Shown: piece after piece, positions 14,998-22,762 of the stretch | How the letters are laid out: the number at the start of each line of letters is the position of its first letter | Numbering within the stretch: position 1 is the first letter of the stretch | DNA from: an uncultured Christensenella sp. | GTDB lineage: Bacteria; Bacillota; Clostridia; Christensenellales; UBA3700 | Direction: 5' to 3' | Assembly: GCA_910576875.1 (NCBI GenBank) | Contig: CAJTKI010000020.1 | Coordinates: 1 to 22,762 of the forward strand | DNA: 22,762 bases | Program-made: the position numbers and the translations under genes | The notes under the pieces: model-generated | Database searches by the model: none | Told to the model about the DNA's origin: nothing | What the model saw: only the letters and a program-made list of their open reading frames with translations

Positions 14998-15027
14998 TTG
15001 ACGCCGCCTCCGCGCGTATGATAAAAT
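14998..15027 (+). promoter_or_regulatory. Extended -10 promoter of mntP
   Basis: TTGACG (14998-15003), an 18-bp spacer and TAAAAT (15022-15027), preceded by TG one base before the box (extended -10). The start would fall near 15034, exactly where the riboswitch P1 helix begins. Confidence 0.75.
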
Positions 15028-15033
15028 CATATT

Positions 15034-15129
15034 GCCATAAGGGAGTAGTTGGCTTGCGACAAGCGAATCAATCTACATACTGACCCGCTGGTCGCGGATC
15101 AGGTTGATTCTGAAACAACGAGACTTGTG
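15034..15129 (+). promoter_or_regulatory. yybP-ykoY-type manganese riboswitch controlling mntP
   Basis: The leader carries the family's 5' signature GGGAGTAG (15041-15048), a TACATACTGACCCG loop region and a 3' CTGAAACAACGAGA segment. Its P1 helix is CATAAG (15036-15041) with CTTGTG (15124-15129), including one G-U pair. The 3' strand of P1 is also the 5' base of the terminator stem at 15124-15150, so the two structures exclude each other. With manganese bound P1 should win and transcription continue into mntP (family knowledge plus inference). The downstream gene is a manganese exporter, as usual for this riboswitch. Confidence 0.85.
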
Positions 15130-15157
15130 CGCCGCTTTGCGGTGCGCAAGTTTTTTT
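15123..15157 (+). terminator. Expression-platform terminator before mntP
   Basis: A 12-bp stem (CTTGTGCGCCGC with GCGGTGCGCAAG, two G-U pairs, TTT loop) is followed by seven T residues. It is a strong intrinsic terminator and sits only 12 nt before the mntP ATG. It is the off-state of the riboswitch. Confidence 0.88.
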
Positions 15158-15168
15158 ATAGGAGCAAT

Positions 15169-15777
15169 ATGGGGTACTTGGAAATCATATGGATCGCGAT
15201 CGCGCTGTCGATGGACGCCTGCTCGGTCGGCATGACGGACGGCATGCAACAACCGCGCATGCCGATTGTGAAAGCGCTGGCGATCGGCGCGACGTTCGGC
15301 GTCTTCCAGGCAATCATGCCGCTGATCGGATATTGGACGAGTTCGCTGGTCAGCGGCGCGATCGCCCGCATCGCGCCGTGGGTATCGTTCGGACTGCTCT
15401 TGCTGCTCGGCGGCAAGATGATCGCGGACGTGATCCGCGAACGCCTCCGCGCCAAAAAAACGCCCGAGCAAGCGGGCGACCAACCGATCTGCAAACCGCT
15501 GGGCGCGGGCAAACTGTTGCTCCAAGCGCTCGCCACGTCGATCGACGCGCTGGCGATCGGCGTGAGTCTGCTCGCCGCGCACAGCAACGGCACGCTCGTC
15601 TGTTCGATCTGGACATGCGCCGCCATCATCGGCGCGACGACGTGCTTGCTCAGCGCGCCGTCCGTACTGATCGGCAAAAAAATCGGCGACAAATTGTCCG
15701 GCAAAGCCGAATGGATCGGCGGTCTGATCCTGATCGCCATCGGCGTTAAAATCGTAGTCGAAAGTTATCTCGGATAA
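15169..15777 (+). CDS. mntP: Manganese efflux pump MntP
   Basis: A 202-residue membrane protein with six predicted helices in two homologous halves. Each half has the MntP acidic motif: ALSMD16ACSVG in helix 1 and ATSID126ALAIG in helix 4, the aspartates needed for Mn2+ export in the family. A charged cytoplasmic loop (about residues 90-112) separates the halves. The start at 15169 is set by AGGAG (15160-15164) and by the terminator directly upstream. A longer frame would run through the riboswitch. Single-gene transcript. Confidence 0.93.
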   Translation: MGYLEIIWIAIALSMDACSVGMTDGMQQPRMPIVKALAIGATFGVFQAIMPLIGYWTSSLVSGAIARIAPWVSFGLLLLLGGKMIADVIRERLRAKKTPEQAGDQPICKPLGAGKLLLQALATSIDALAIGVSLLAAHSNGTLVCSIWTCAAIIGATTCLLSAPSVLIGKKIGDKLSGKAEWIGGLILIAIGVKIVVESYLG

Positions 15778-15782
15778 CGAAT

Positions 15783-15811
15783 CATCCCGCCGCATGTCCG
15801 CGGCGGGATGC
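15783..15811. terminator. Intergenic hairpin between mntP and the convergent surface-protein gene
   Basis: CATCCCGCCGC-ATGTCC-GCGGCGGGATG is a perfect 11-bp stem with a 6-nt loop. It lies between two convergent genes. T runs are poor on both sides (CAATTTAATA on the plus side), so it may work through stem strength or protect the 3' ends. Confidence 0.65.
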
Positions 15812-15835
15812 AATTTAATATCCAGCAAGACGGCG

Positions 15836-18800
15836 TCATGCGCCCCGCTTGCGATCCTTGCGCAAATTGCGAATCCCGATGACCGCGATCCAAATCATAA
15901 ACAGCAACAACATGATCATGACCATGACGCCCAGCATTGCAATCATGACGATCTTGAACCACGGCTCGCTCACACCGCCCAATGTCGCATTGCCGTTGTT
16001 GCCGGGCGCGTCGGGATTGGCGGCATCGTTGCCGAACGTAAACGTCTGCGTCCCGCTTTGGCTCGGCGTCGTCGACACGTCGCCGTTGACGTCGACGAAC
16101 TCGAAGTTCTCCGCGCTCGCCGCGCTCAGTTTGGCAACGACCTTGTACGTCTGCCCCGCGACCAAATCGGATTCCGCGACGACGTTGCCGTCCGCGTCGC
16201 AGTATTCGTACACGATCTGCACGTAGTCCGCGTATTTGCTCGAAATCGACAACGTCGGTTTGCCGTCCCCGTCTTTGTTCCAAATCTCCGTCAATTGCGC
16301 TTTGGCGATCGACCATTCCAGCGCGTATTCCTGCGATCCCGTCGCGCCGTCCGCCGTCGCCCAAACGTAGTTCGCGCTATTCAGCGTCAGCATCGCGCGG
16401 TACGTCCCCGCCGCGGTCGCCGTCGTCACGAGATCCATCGTCATCAACGCCGCGTCGTATCCGCTCATCAGATCGAGCAAATCGTATTCCGCACCGGTAA
16501 ACGAAACCGCCTTGACCGTCGGCACCGCAACTTGTTTGGGCAGAATTTCGACCGCAAACACGCTCTTGTCCAGCAAATACGACTCGTCCGTCATCTCGAT
16601 CGCGATCACATACTTGCCCGCGTCTTTCGGCGCGCCGTCCAGCTTGGTATTCTTGCTCATATCGGTGACGTCCGTACCCGCATAGTACGTGATCGTATAG
16701 CCGTTCGCTCCGACAGGCGCGCCGCTGATCTTCACCTCGTCCTGCGTATAGTGCGCGTTGCCGTCGTACGTTGCCGTCTCGGGCACTTGCGCTTCCACTG
16801 CCGTATACGGATCGTTGCCGATCGATACCGTCGTGCGCGCGGGATCTGCCAACAGGCGATAATTGCCGCTGTTGTTGCCGTCCAGATACGCTTCGATCGT
16901 AAAGGTCTGCGGGTTCTCCGGTCCGATGTTGTCGGCGATTACTTTGTCCGCGATCGCCTGCCGTCCCGCTTCGTCGATCCCCAACAGACTGCCGTCCGGC
17001 GCAAAATACTTATAGTGTACGATCTTGCTGTCTCCGATCGTGTATTTGGGATCGCAATTGAGTTCTTTGAGATAGTACGTCCCGCTTTGGACGGGCTTCC
17101 ACTTGACCGCGATGCCCTTGCCCAAGATCTCCCAATTCAGCACCAAATCCGCAGGCTGTTCGAAACACGCATCGTCATAGTCCAACGTATCGCCCGCGAC
17201 CGTCGCGGCGTACGTCTTGACTTCAATCCCGCTCGCGTTCTGATAGTCGAAGATCCCGCCGGGCGCGCTCAGTCCGAGCGGCAACGTCGTCGGGTCGATC
17301 TCGACTTTGATCACGCTGCCGTCGTTATATTCCAACTTGGTCGTATCGGGATCGTAGACATTGGATACCGTACCCGTCGACGTCGTGTACTTGTACTTCC
17401 ATTGCACGTTCGAAAGATCGAATTCCCCTTTGACGATCTCCCAATTGAGCGACAGCTCATACTGCTTCTGATCGTTGGCGAACAGGTAGTCGTCGTGTAC
17501 GATTTTGAGCAACACTTTGGTCGTATAATGCGCGACCGCCGATCCGCTCTGATTGCTGTATCCGTCCGCGTACGTCGTACCGTTGAACGACGACGTCACA
17601 TTGTCGATCTCGACGAGCAAATTGCCTTCGCCGTCCTTGGGCAATGTGTCGCGCTTGATTTCCGGTTTGTTCGTCACCGCGCCGTAGCTGTCCCGCGTCC
17701 CGAAATACGCGAATACGATCCGAGCGCCGTTCGCGATGTCCGCTTGGTTCGCGCCGCCCGGGATCGGATTGCCGCTCGATCCCAACGCCGTATACTGCCA
17801 TGCGATGTCGCTCGTATCGACCTTCTTCGACAATACGGCGAACGCACGCGGCATACCCGCCGCATTCAATCCGTTTTGGATCGAATAATTGATGCTCTCC
17901 CCGACGCTGTTGTCCAACGCGGCGGTCAATTTGTACGCGCCGATCGGGATCACGGACAAATCGATCTCCGCGACCGTCTGCGTACCGGTCTGCGTCGCTA
18001 CGATATCCTGCGTCGCGCCGCCCGTATCTGCCGTATAAAACGCGTGCAAGCCGATCGTATCGCCCGTCTCGATGTCCGACGCGGTCAACGTCGCCTTGTA
18101 TGCGCCGCCGAGCGTCCATTCCCATTTGCCGTCGGGCACGTCGTTGGACAACGCGAGCGTCAGTTGTTTGGGCGTAATCGTAACCGTCAACGTACGCGGA
18201 TCCGTCCCCGCGGTATCGTCCCACCAAAAGGTATTGTCCGCATCTTTCAACGTAAACTCTACCGTATACGTTCCTGCGAATTTCGCATGGATTTGTCCGG
18301 TCGTCGCATCGAACGAACAGCTCGCCGCGTCGATCGCAACGCCGTTCGGGTCTTTGCCCGCGACCGTCGCCTGCATCTTGCTCGCGTCGAAGTCTTGCAA
18401 GGTAAATGTCTGATCCGCGGCATTGTACGCCTTGCTCCGATCCGTCGGATTGTCGCCCGTCGTCGGCAAGTCGATCGGCTGCGTCGCATCCGTCGCGGCC
18501 TGCGTCAGATCCAAATGAAACGCGGGACGCACCGCATAGGCGGTCGCGGTATCTTTGAAGTTGGCGCCGCCCGACGCATTCAGGTAATACACGCTATCCG
18601 CATTCACGGAGTCTCCGGTACGCAACCAAGAATTCGTTGCGTTGCCGCGTTGGGAGTCCGATAAATTCCAGATGCCCGTAATCCCGCTGTATCCCGTCTC
18701 CGCCAAACTCGGCAACCACAGATAATCGCTCGACCACTGCGCATAGTGCGTCTTGCTGCTGTAATTCATGTTCGCATTGTTATATCGAACCGAATCCGGC

Positions 18801-19549
18801 GTTCCCCACGCCTCGTTGGGACAGGTGTACCAATTTTTATCGTACGTGCGCATCGTTTCGGAACTTTGATACGCGACGTTTTTGGGTTGAACGATGTATT
18901 TCGTCAACGACAGTTGCCGCGATCCGTCTTGAACCGCAGCCATCGTAAACTTCGCATATTCGTGCGTTGCGCTCTGCGCGATCGTCGTCAAAGTCGTCGC
19001 GCCTTTCGTCGCGACATATCCGCATCCGCCGCTGTTCAACGCGCTCGCGCGGATATAACTCGTACTGTACATGTTGCTCGGATAATCGTACGTCGGCGTA
19101 TTTTCGGCCCATTTATTCCACGACGACGTCTGCGCGCTCGTTGCCAACCACATCGTCGCGATCACGTGTCCGTTGTCCGCTTTGCGCAGATCGGTCACCA
19201 TCCACTGTTTGCCGTCGATCGTGACGACGACGTCGTCGCCGCCGTTGGCGGTACGGATTGCCTGCGCGTCTTTGGCGCTTAGCCCCGCGATATTCGATTT
19301 GTCTTCCGTCTTGCTGCACAAGGCGTCCACCAGTCTCCAAAACTGCTCGCCGTCGAACACCTTCTTCCCGCTCGCCGCCGTGTCGTAATCGGGCAATAGC
19401 AACTCGCCGATTCCGGACGACGATCCGGAAGCGCCTGCCGCATATGCCGATTCGCGATCCGTACCCAATACGACAAAACAAGCCGCTACGATCAGCAAGA
19501 TCAATGCGATCGTAACCCATCTCTTTTGAATCGAACTGCACAATGACAT
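15836..19549 (-). CDS. Large cell-surface protein with DUF6273-like domain, Ig-like/MBG-type repeats and C-terminal membrane anchor
   Basis: A 1237-residue exported protein. Residues 11-28 form a signal-peptide core, with possible cleavage after SAYA around residue 37. Residues about 105-350 resemble DUF6273: WMVTDL near the start, SSDYLWLPSLAETG, SWLRTGD and AVRPAFHLDL. The rest is a chain of beta-rich modules, several ending in an L-x-W-x-I-x-K motif (NWEIVKG near 703, NWEILGKG near 806, EWSIAKA near 1076), plus an MBG-like segment (YDGNAHYTQDEV ... DAGKYVIAIEM). The C-terminus has one membrane helix (about 1199-1226) and a basic tail (RKDRKRGA), with no LPXTG sorting motif. It is probably an adhesin or wall-spanning protein. 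The exact role is unknown. Confidence 0.8.
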   Translation of the reverse strand: MSLCSSIQKRWVTIALILLIVAACFVVLGTDRESAYAAGASGSSSGIGELLLPDYDTAASGKKVFDGEQFWRLVDALCSKTEDKSNIAGLSAKDAQAIRTANGGDDVVVTIDGKQWMVTDLRKADNGHVIATMWLATSAQTSSWNKWAENTPTYDYPSNMYSTSYIRASALNSGGCGYVATKGATTLTTIAQSATHEYAKFTMAAVQDGSRQLSLTKYIVQPKNVAYQSSETMRTYDKNWYTCPNEAWGTPDSVRYNNANMNYSSKTHYAQWSSDYLWLPSLAETGYSGITGIWNLSDSQRGNATNSWLRTGDSVNADSVYYLNASGGANFKDTATAYAVRPAFHLDLTQAATDATQPIDLPTTGDNPTDRSKAYNAADQTFTLQDFDASKMQATVAGKDPNGVAIDAASCSFDATTGQIHAKFAGTYTVEFTLKDADNTFWWDDTAGTDPRTLTVTITPKQLTLALSNDVPDGKWEWTLGGAYKATLTASDIETGDTIGLHAFYTADTGGATQDIVATQTGTQTVAEIDLSVIPIGAYKLTAALDNSVGESINYSIQNGLNAAGMPRAFAVLSKKVDTSDIAWQYTALGSSGNPIPGGANQADIANGARIVFAYFGTRDSYGAVTNKPEIKRDTLPKDGEGNLLVEIDNVTSSFNGTTYADGYSNQSGSAVAHYTTKVLLKIVHDDYLFANDQKQYELSLNWEIVKGEFDLSNVQWKYKYTTSTGTVSNVYDPDTTKLEYNDGSVIKVEIDPTTLPLGLSAPGGIFDYQNASGIEVKTYAATVAGDTLDYDDACFEQPADLVLNWEILGKGIAVKWKPVQSGTYYLKELNCDPKYTIGDSKIVHYKYFAPDGSLLGIDEAGRQAIADKVIADNIGPENPQTFTIEAYLDGNNSGNYRLLADPARTTVSIGNDPYTAVEAQVPETATYDGNAHYTQDEVKISGAPVGANGYTITYYAGTDVTDMSKNTKLDGAPKDAGKYVIAIEMTDESYLLDKSVFAVEILPKQVAVPTVKAVSFTGAEYDLLDLMSGYDAALMTMDLVTTATAAGTYRAMLTLNSANYVWATADGATGSQEYALEWSIAKAQLTEIWNKDGDGKPTLSISSKYADYVQIVYEYCDADGNVVAESDLVAGQTYKVVAKLSAASAENFEFVDVNGDVSTTPSQSGTQTFTFGNDAANPDAPGNNGNATLGGVSEPWFKIVMIAMLGVMVMIMLLLFMIWIAVIGIRNLRKDRKRGA

Positions 19550-19647
19550 ATTGATTTCTCTTTCCCGATGAAATATTCTTTATTCCATTCCAAACAACGC
19601 ATCCGAAACCGTTCGCAGATACCGTACTTGGCGAACTTTTCAACACT

Positions 19648-19676
19648 ATTGTATTCGCGTATCGAAAAATTGTCAA
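19648..19676 (-). promoter_or_regulatory. SigA promoter of the large surface-protein gene
   Basis: On the minus strand TTGACA (19671-19676), a 17-bp spacer and TACAAT (19648-19653) give a start near 19641 and a roughly 90-nt leader. The ribosome site (GGGAAAGAG) is weaker than elsewhere in the window. Confidence 0.8.
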
Positions 19677-19721
19677 GATAAACGCCTTACTTTCGCCCCG
19701 ATTCCAGCATTTGGCAATCGA

Positions 19722-19757
19722 CTTTCGGGAACCGAAATCGCGATTTTTATCCGAAAG
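19722..19757. other. Inverted repeat between the ATPase terminator and the surface-protein promoter
   Basis: CTTTCGG (19722-19728) and CCGAAAG (19751-19757) flank a loop that contains the palindrome AAATCGCGATTT (19735-19746). There is no T run. It could be an operator upstream of the surface-protein promoter or an old terminator. I see no gene in 19550-19845. Confidence 0.3.
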
Positions 19758-19791
19758 CGCGCACAATGAGCCGTTCCATGCGCCTTTTGTT

Positions 19792-19819
19792 AAAAAACGG
19801 AGACCGAACCCGATCTCCG
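19792..19819 (-). terminator. Intrinsic terminator of the V-type ATPase operon
   Basis: On the minus strand CGGAGA and TCTCCG form a 6-bp stem around a 10-nt loop, followed by six T residues (plus-strand A run 19792-19797). It lies 27 bp after the subunit D stop and marks D as the last gene of the operon. Confidence 0.8.
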
Positions 19820-19845
19820 AACCGTTGCAGCCGATTCCGTCCGCG

Positions 19846-20481
19846 TTATTTTTGCGCGAGAATGTCCTTGACTTTCATCAGGCGCACGATATTGCCGCGT
19901 TCGTTTTCGTCGAGTTTCATCGTGATGTAGCGGATCGTCTCTTCGATCTGCGGGATCATGATATATTCGAGCGCGTTGACGCGGCGGCGATTCTTTTCGA
20001 TCTCGATCGCAAGCATGTTGCAGGCTTTTTCGATCTGCGCCAACTCGATCATTTCGTTTGCCAATCCGGAAATCGTGCGGATCGAGTCGTCCAATTGCGC
20101 GGTCACGCGACCGAACGCATAAGGAAACAACTCCTTCTGCTCTCCCTGTACGATCTCGAAAGTCGGCGTAACGACGCTCATGATATTCTGCGTGCCGCAT
20201 TGCAATTGCATGCGCGCGGCGGGCATCGCCAACGCCTGCTGAATCACGTAGTCGTCGCTGACCGCCTTGGCAAGCACAAAATCGGACAACGCGCCCGCAA
20301 GCGCCTGCTCGACCTGTTTGCGCAACGCGAGATTGCGCTTTGCCAATTCGACGAATCGACGGATCATTTCGTCCGATTTGTCTTTGAGCAATTTATGTCC
20401 GCGCACCGCGGTTTTGAGACGGTCTTTGAGCCGTCTCAATTCCATACGGGTGGGATTGACTTTGAGCCGCGTAACCGCCAT
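19846..20481 (-). CDS. ntpD: V-type ATP synthase/ATPase subunit D (central stalk)
   Basis: A 211-residue helical protein forming the rotor shaft inside the A3B3 head of V/A-type ATPases. The N-terminus VNPTRMELRRLKDRLKTAVRGHKLLKDKSDE and the C-terminal RRRVNALEYIMIPQIEETIRYI are classic subunit D sequences in long coiled-coil helices. Length is normal. The ATG follows the subunit B stop by 2 bp, with AAGGAAGAG inside the B gene as ribosome site. Last gene before the terminator. Confidence 0.94.
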   Translation of the reverse strand: MAVTRLKVNPTRMELRRLKDRLKTAVRGHKLLKDKSDEMIRRFVELAKRNLALRKQVEQALAGALSDFVLAKAVSDDYVIQQALAMPAARMQLQCGTQNIMSVVTPTFEIVQGEQKELFPYAFGRVTAQLDDSIRTISGLANEMIELAQIEKACNMLAIEIEKNRRRVNALEYIMIPQIEETIRYITMKLDENERGNIVRLMKVKDILAQK

Positions 20482-20483
20482 GC

Positions 20484-21875
20484 TTACTCTTCCTTATCCT
20501 TGCGGATCTTGTCGTAGAACGCTTCCAGATACTCGTCCTTGATGCGCTTCATCTCCGAGCGGGGCAAGATGGTCAGCAATTCCCAACCGATTTGCAACGT
20601 CTCTTCGATCGAGCGATTTTCGTGGAATCCCTGATTGATATACCGCTCTTCGAACGCTTCGGCAAACTTTGCGTACAGCCGATCGACCGGCGTCAACGCC
20701 GCTTCGCCGAGAATCGCGGAAAGTTCCTTGGCTTCCTTGCCCTGCGCATACGCGGCAAACAACTGATTCATGTTGTCGGCGTGGTCGGCGCGCGTCTTGC
20801 CCTTGCCGATGCCCTTGTTTTTGAGACGGGAGAGCGACGGCAATACGTCGATCGGCGGATTGTAACCGCGCTTGTACAGCTCGCGGCTGAGAATGATCTG
20901 TCCTTCGGTAATATAACCGGTCAAGTCGGGGATCGGATGCGTCTTGTCGTCTTCGGGCATCGTCAGGATCGGGATCTGCGTGATCGAGCCTTCCTTGCCG
21001 ACGATCCGTCCGGCGCGCTCGTACATCGTCGCCAAGTCCGTATACAGATAGCCCGGATACCCGCGGCGACCGGGAACTTCTTTGCGCGCGGCGGAAACTT
21101 CGCGCAACGCTTCGCAATAGTTGGTGATGTCGGTCATGATGACCAGCACGTGCATGCCTTTGTCAAACGCGAGATATTCCGCGGCGGTCAACGCCATGCG
21201 CGGCGTCGCGATCCGCTCGACGGCGGGATCGTTGGCGAGATTGACGAACATGACCGCGCGTTCGATCGCGCCCGTCTTCCGAAAATCGGACATAAAGAAT
21301 TCCGCTTCTTCGTACGTAATGCCCATCGCGGCAAATACGACCGCAAACTTGCTGTCCTTGCCCAACACCTTTGCCTGACGCGCGATCTGCGCAGCCAGTT
21401 CGGCATGCGGAAGTCCCGACGCGCTGAACACCGGCAGCTTCTGCCCGCGCACGAGCGTATTGAGCCCGTCGATCGCGGAAATGCCGGTCTGAATGAATTC
21501 GTCCGGATAGTCGCGCGCGGCGGGATTGATCGGTTGCCCGTTGATGTCGATGCGCTTTTCGGCGATCAGCGGCGCGCCGCCGTCCTTGGGATTGCCCAAT
21601 CCGTCGAACACGCGTCCGAGCATGTCTTCGGAAACCGCCAGTTCGAGACTGCGTCCCAAAAAGCGCGCTTTGCTCGTGGACATCTGGATGCCCTGCGCGC
21701 CTTCGAACAACTGCACCATCGCCTTGTCGCCGTTGACTTCGAGCACCTTGCCGCGACGGATCGAACCGTCTTGCGCGACGATCTCGACGAGTTCGTCGTA
21801 TTTGACGCCCGCGACGCCTTCGACCAGCATCAGCGGTCCGACGATCTCCCGAATGGATTTGTATTCTTTCAACAT
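20484..21875 (-). CDS. ntpB: V-type ATP synthase/ATPase subunit B
   Basis: The non-catalytic (regulatory) nucleotide-binding-fold subunit of the V/A-type A3B3 head, 463 residues, which is the family length. Recognisable stretches are FSASGLPHAELAAQIARQA, ERAGRIVGKEGSITQIPILTMPEDD and GYITEGQIILSRELY. It lacks a canonical Walker A GKT, as expected for B. The start at 21875 is set by AGGAG about 7 bp upstream, which overlaps the end of the A gene. A longer frame only reads through subunit A sequence. Packed between A and D. Confidence 0.95.
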   Translation of the reverse strand: MLKEYKSIREIVGPLMLVEGVAGVKYDELVEIVAQDGSIRRGKVLEVNGDKAMVQLFEGAQGIQMSTSKARFLGRSLELAVSEDMLGRVFDGLGNPKDGGAPLIAEKRIDINGQPINPAARDYPDEFIQTGISAIDGLNTLVRGQKLPVFSASGLPHAELAAQIARQAKVLGKDSKFAVVFAAMGITYEEAEFFMSDFRKTGAIERAVMFVNLANDPAVERIATPRMALTAAEYLAFDKGMHVLVIMTDITNYCEALREVSAARKEVPGRRGYPGYLYTDLATMYERAGRIVGKEGSITQIPILTMPEDDKTHPIPDLTGYITEGQIILSRELYKRGYNPPIDVLPSLSRLKNKGIGKGKTRADHADNMNQLFAAYAQGKEAKELSAILGEAALTPVDRLYAKFAEAFEERYINQGFHENRSIEETLQIGWELLTILPRSEMKRIKDEYLEAFYDKIRKDKEE

Positions 21876-21879
21876 AAGC

Positions 21880-22762
21880 TTACTCCTGCGTCGCCAACGC
21901 GCCGAGCTGGGCGCGCATGTCTTTGTCGATCTGCTCGAATCTGTGCATCTCGCTCTCCGGAATGTATTTGGAACGTCCGATCTGCTCGCGCGCCGCGATA
22001 CCCAGGATATCGTCCAACTCGGCGTCCGCGGCAAGCGCGGCTTTGCTCTGCGTATAGCAGTCCATGATCAGACGCAACATCCGATACTGTTTGTTGAGAC
22101 TCGCATAGGTATCCACTTCGTGGAACGCATCTTGATGCAGATAGTCTTCGCGGATGGATTTTGCCGTCTCCATCGTCAGACGGTCCGCAGGCGAAAGCGC
22201 GTCCATACCGACCAGTCGGACGATCTCGTCCAGGCTGGATTCTTCTTGCAATACGCGCATCGCCGCCGTGCGGTAATCCGCCCAATCCGCGCCGATGTGC
22301 TCGTCGTACCACTCGCCCATCTTGTCCAAGTACAGCGAATAGCTGCCGATCCAGTCGATCGCCGGAAAATGTCTGCGATACGCCAGCGATGCGGACAGTC
22401 CCCAGAACACTTTGACGATGCGCAGCGTCGCCTGCGAAACCGGTTCGGACAAGTCGCCGCCCGGAGGAGAAACCGCCGAAATCGCCGTGACCGATCCGAT
22501 GCGCTCTTGCGATCCCAGCGCATAGACGATGCCAGACCGCTCGTAATAGCTCGCAAGTCGCGAAGACAGATAGGCGGGATAGCCTTCTTCGCCGGGCATT
22601 TCTTCCAGACGTCCCGACATCTCGCGCAGAGCTTCCGCCCAGCGGGAGGTAGAGTCTGCAATAACCGCCACGTCATACCCCATATCGCGGAATTATTCCG
22701 CAATGGTAATGCCGGTGTAGACGGACGCTTCCCGCGCCGCCACGGGCATATCCGAGGTATTG
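21880..22762 (-). CDS. ntpA: V-type ATP synthase/ATPase catalytic subunit A, C-terminal part; interrupted by an in-frame TAA
   Basis: The C-terminal half of the catalytic subunit; the 5' part lies beyond the window end. Reading from the edge gives NTSDMPVAAREASVYTGITIAE, then a TAA stop (22693-22695), then FRDMGYDVAVIADSTSRWAEALRE in the same frame. The family has tyrosine at that position (AEYFRDMGYDV). Downstream the sequence stays intact (SAVSPPGGDLSEPV, FWGLSASLAYRRHFPAIDW) to the stop at 21880. So this is either a true nonsense mutation, an allele in a mixed population, or a sequence error. The initiation codon for a truncated product could be the ATG at 22683, but that would lack the P-loop and be non-functional. 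Confidence 0.85.

Noticed and set aside
15794..18664. 956-codon open frame on the plus strand opposite the surface-protein gene
   Set aside because: Arg-rich, low-complexity translation with no domains, typical of an antisense shadow in GC-rich DNA. The minus strand has a signal peptide, promoter and recognisable domains.
1..22762. tRNA, rRNA, CRISPR array, insertion sequence or prophage genes
   Set aside because: None recognised: no tRNA-like cloverleaf with a TTC-R-A arm, no regularly spaced repeats, no transposase or integrase motifs.

Overview
The window is a GC-rich, gene-dense bacterial segment. It probably comes from an uncultured anaerobic Clostridia-type Firmicute. The grounds are a clostridial-order Rnf operon, a V/A-type ATPase, strong AGGAGG-like ribosome sites, near-consensus SigA promoters (TTGACA-N17-TATAAT type) and single-membrane surface proteins. 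The taxonomy is inferred from gene content, not measured.

Layout. (1) 1-350: AT-richer sequence with no convincing intact gene. It holds a degenerate about 124-bp direct repeat whose minus-strand translations share a peptide motif. (2) 353-6313, plus strand: promoter, a Gx-transporter/HepT-like membrane protein, then rnfC-D-G-E-A-B, closed by a perfect palindromic terminator. (3) 6327-12628, minus strand: six tightly packed or overlapping polyamine genes, in transcription order speD, speA, speE, speB, carboxy(nor)spermidine dehydrogenase and nspC. (4) 12629-13193: no gene, but a perfect minus-strand promoter (13012-13040), a roughly 190-220 nt highly structured RNA and a terminator hairpin before speD. 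This is the most interesting non-coding part of the window. (5) 13194-14946, minus: a putative lipoprotein alpha/beta hydrolase and a flavodoxin-like protein under one promoter. (6) 14998-15811, plus: mntP behind a yybP-ykoY-type manganese riboswitch with an expression terminator. (7) 15836-19676, minus: a 1237-residue surface protein. (8) 19792-22762, minus: V-type ATPase subunits A (cut by the window edge), B and D. Subunit A carries an in-frame TAA where the family has a conserved tyrosine.

How the genes work together. Rnf couples ferredoxin:NAD oxidoreduction to an ion gradient, and the V/A-type ATPase interconverts such a gradient with ATP, so two gradient machines flank the window. The polyamine cluster encodes arginine to agmatine to putrescine. 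It then encodes two different ways to make spermidine: the aminopropyl-transfer route from decarboxylated SAM (SpeD/SpeE) and the aspartate-semialdehyde route through carboxyspermidine (dehydrogenase plus decarboxylase). The structured RNA directly upstream is either an independent small RNA or a regulatory leader for this cluster. MntP exports manganese and is controlled by its own metal-sensing leader.
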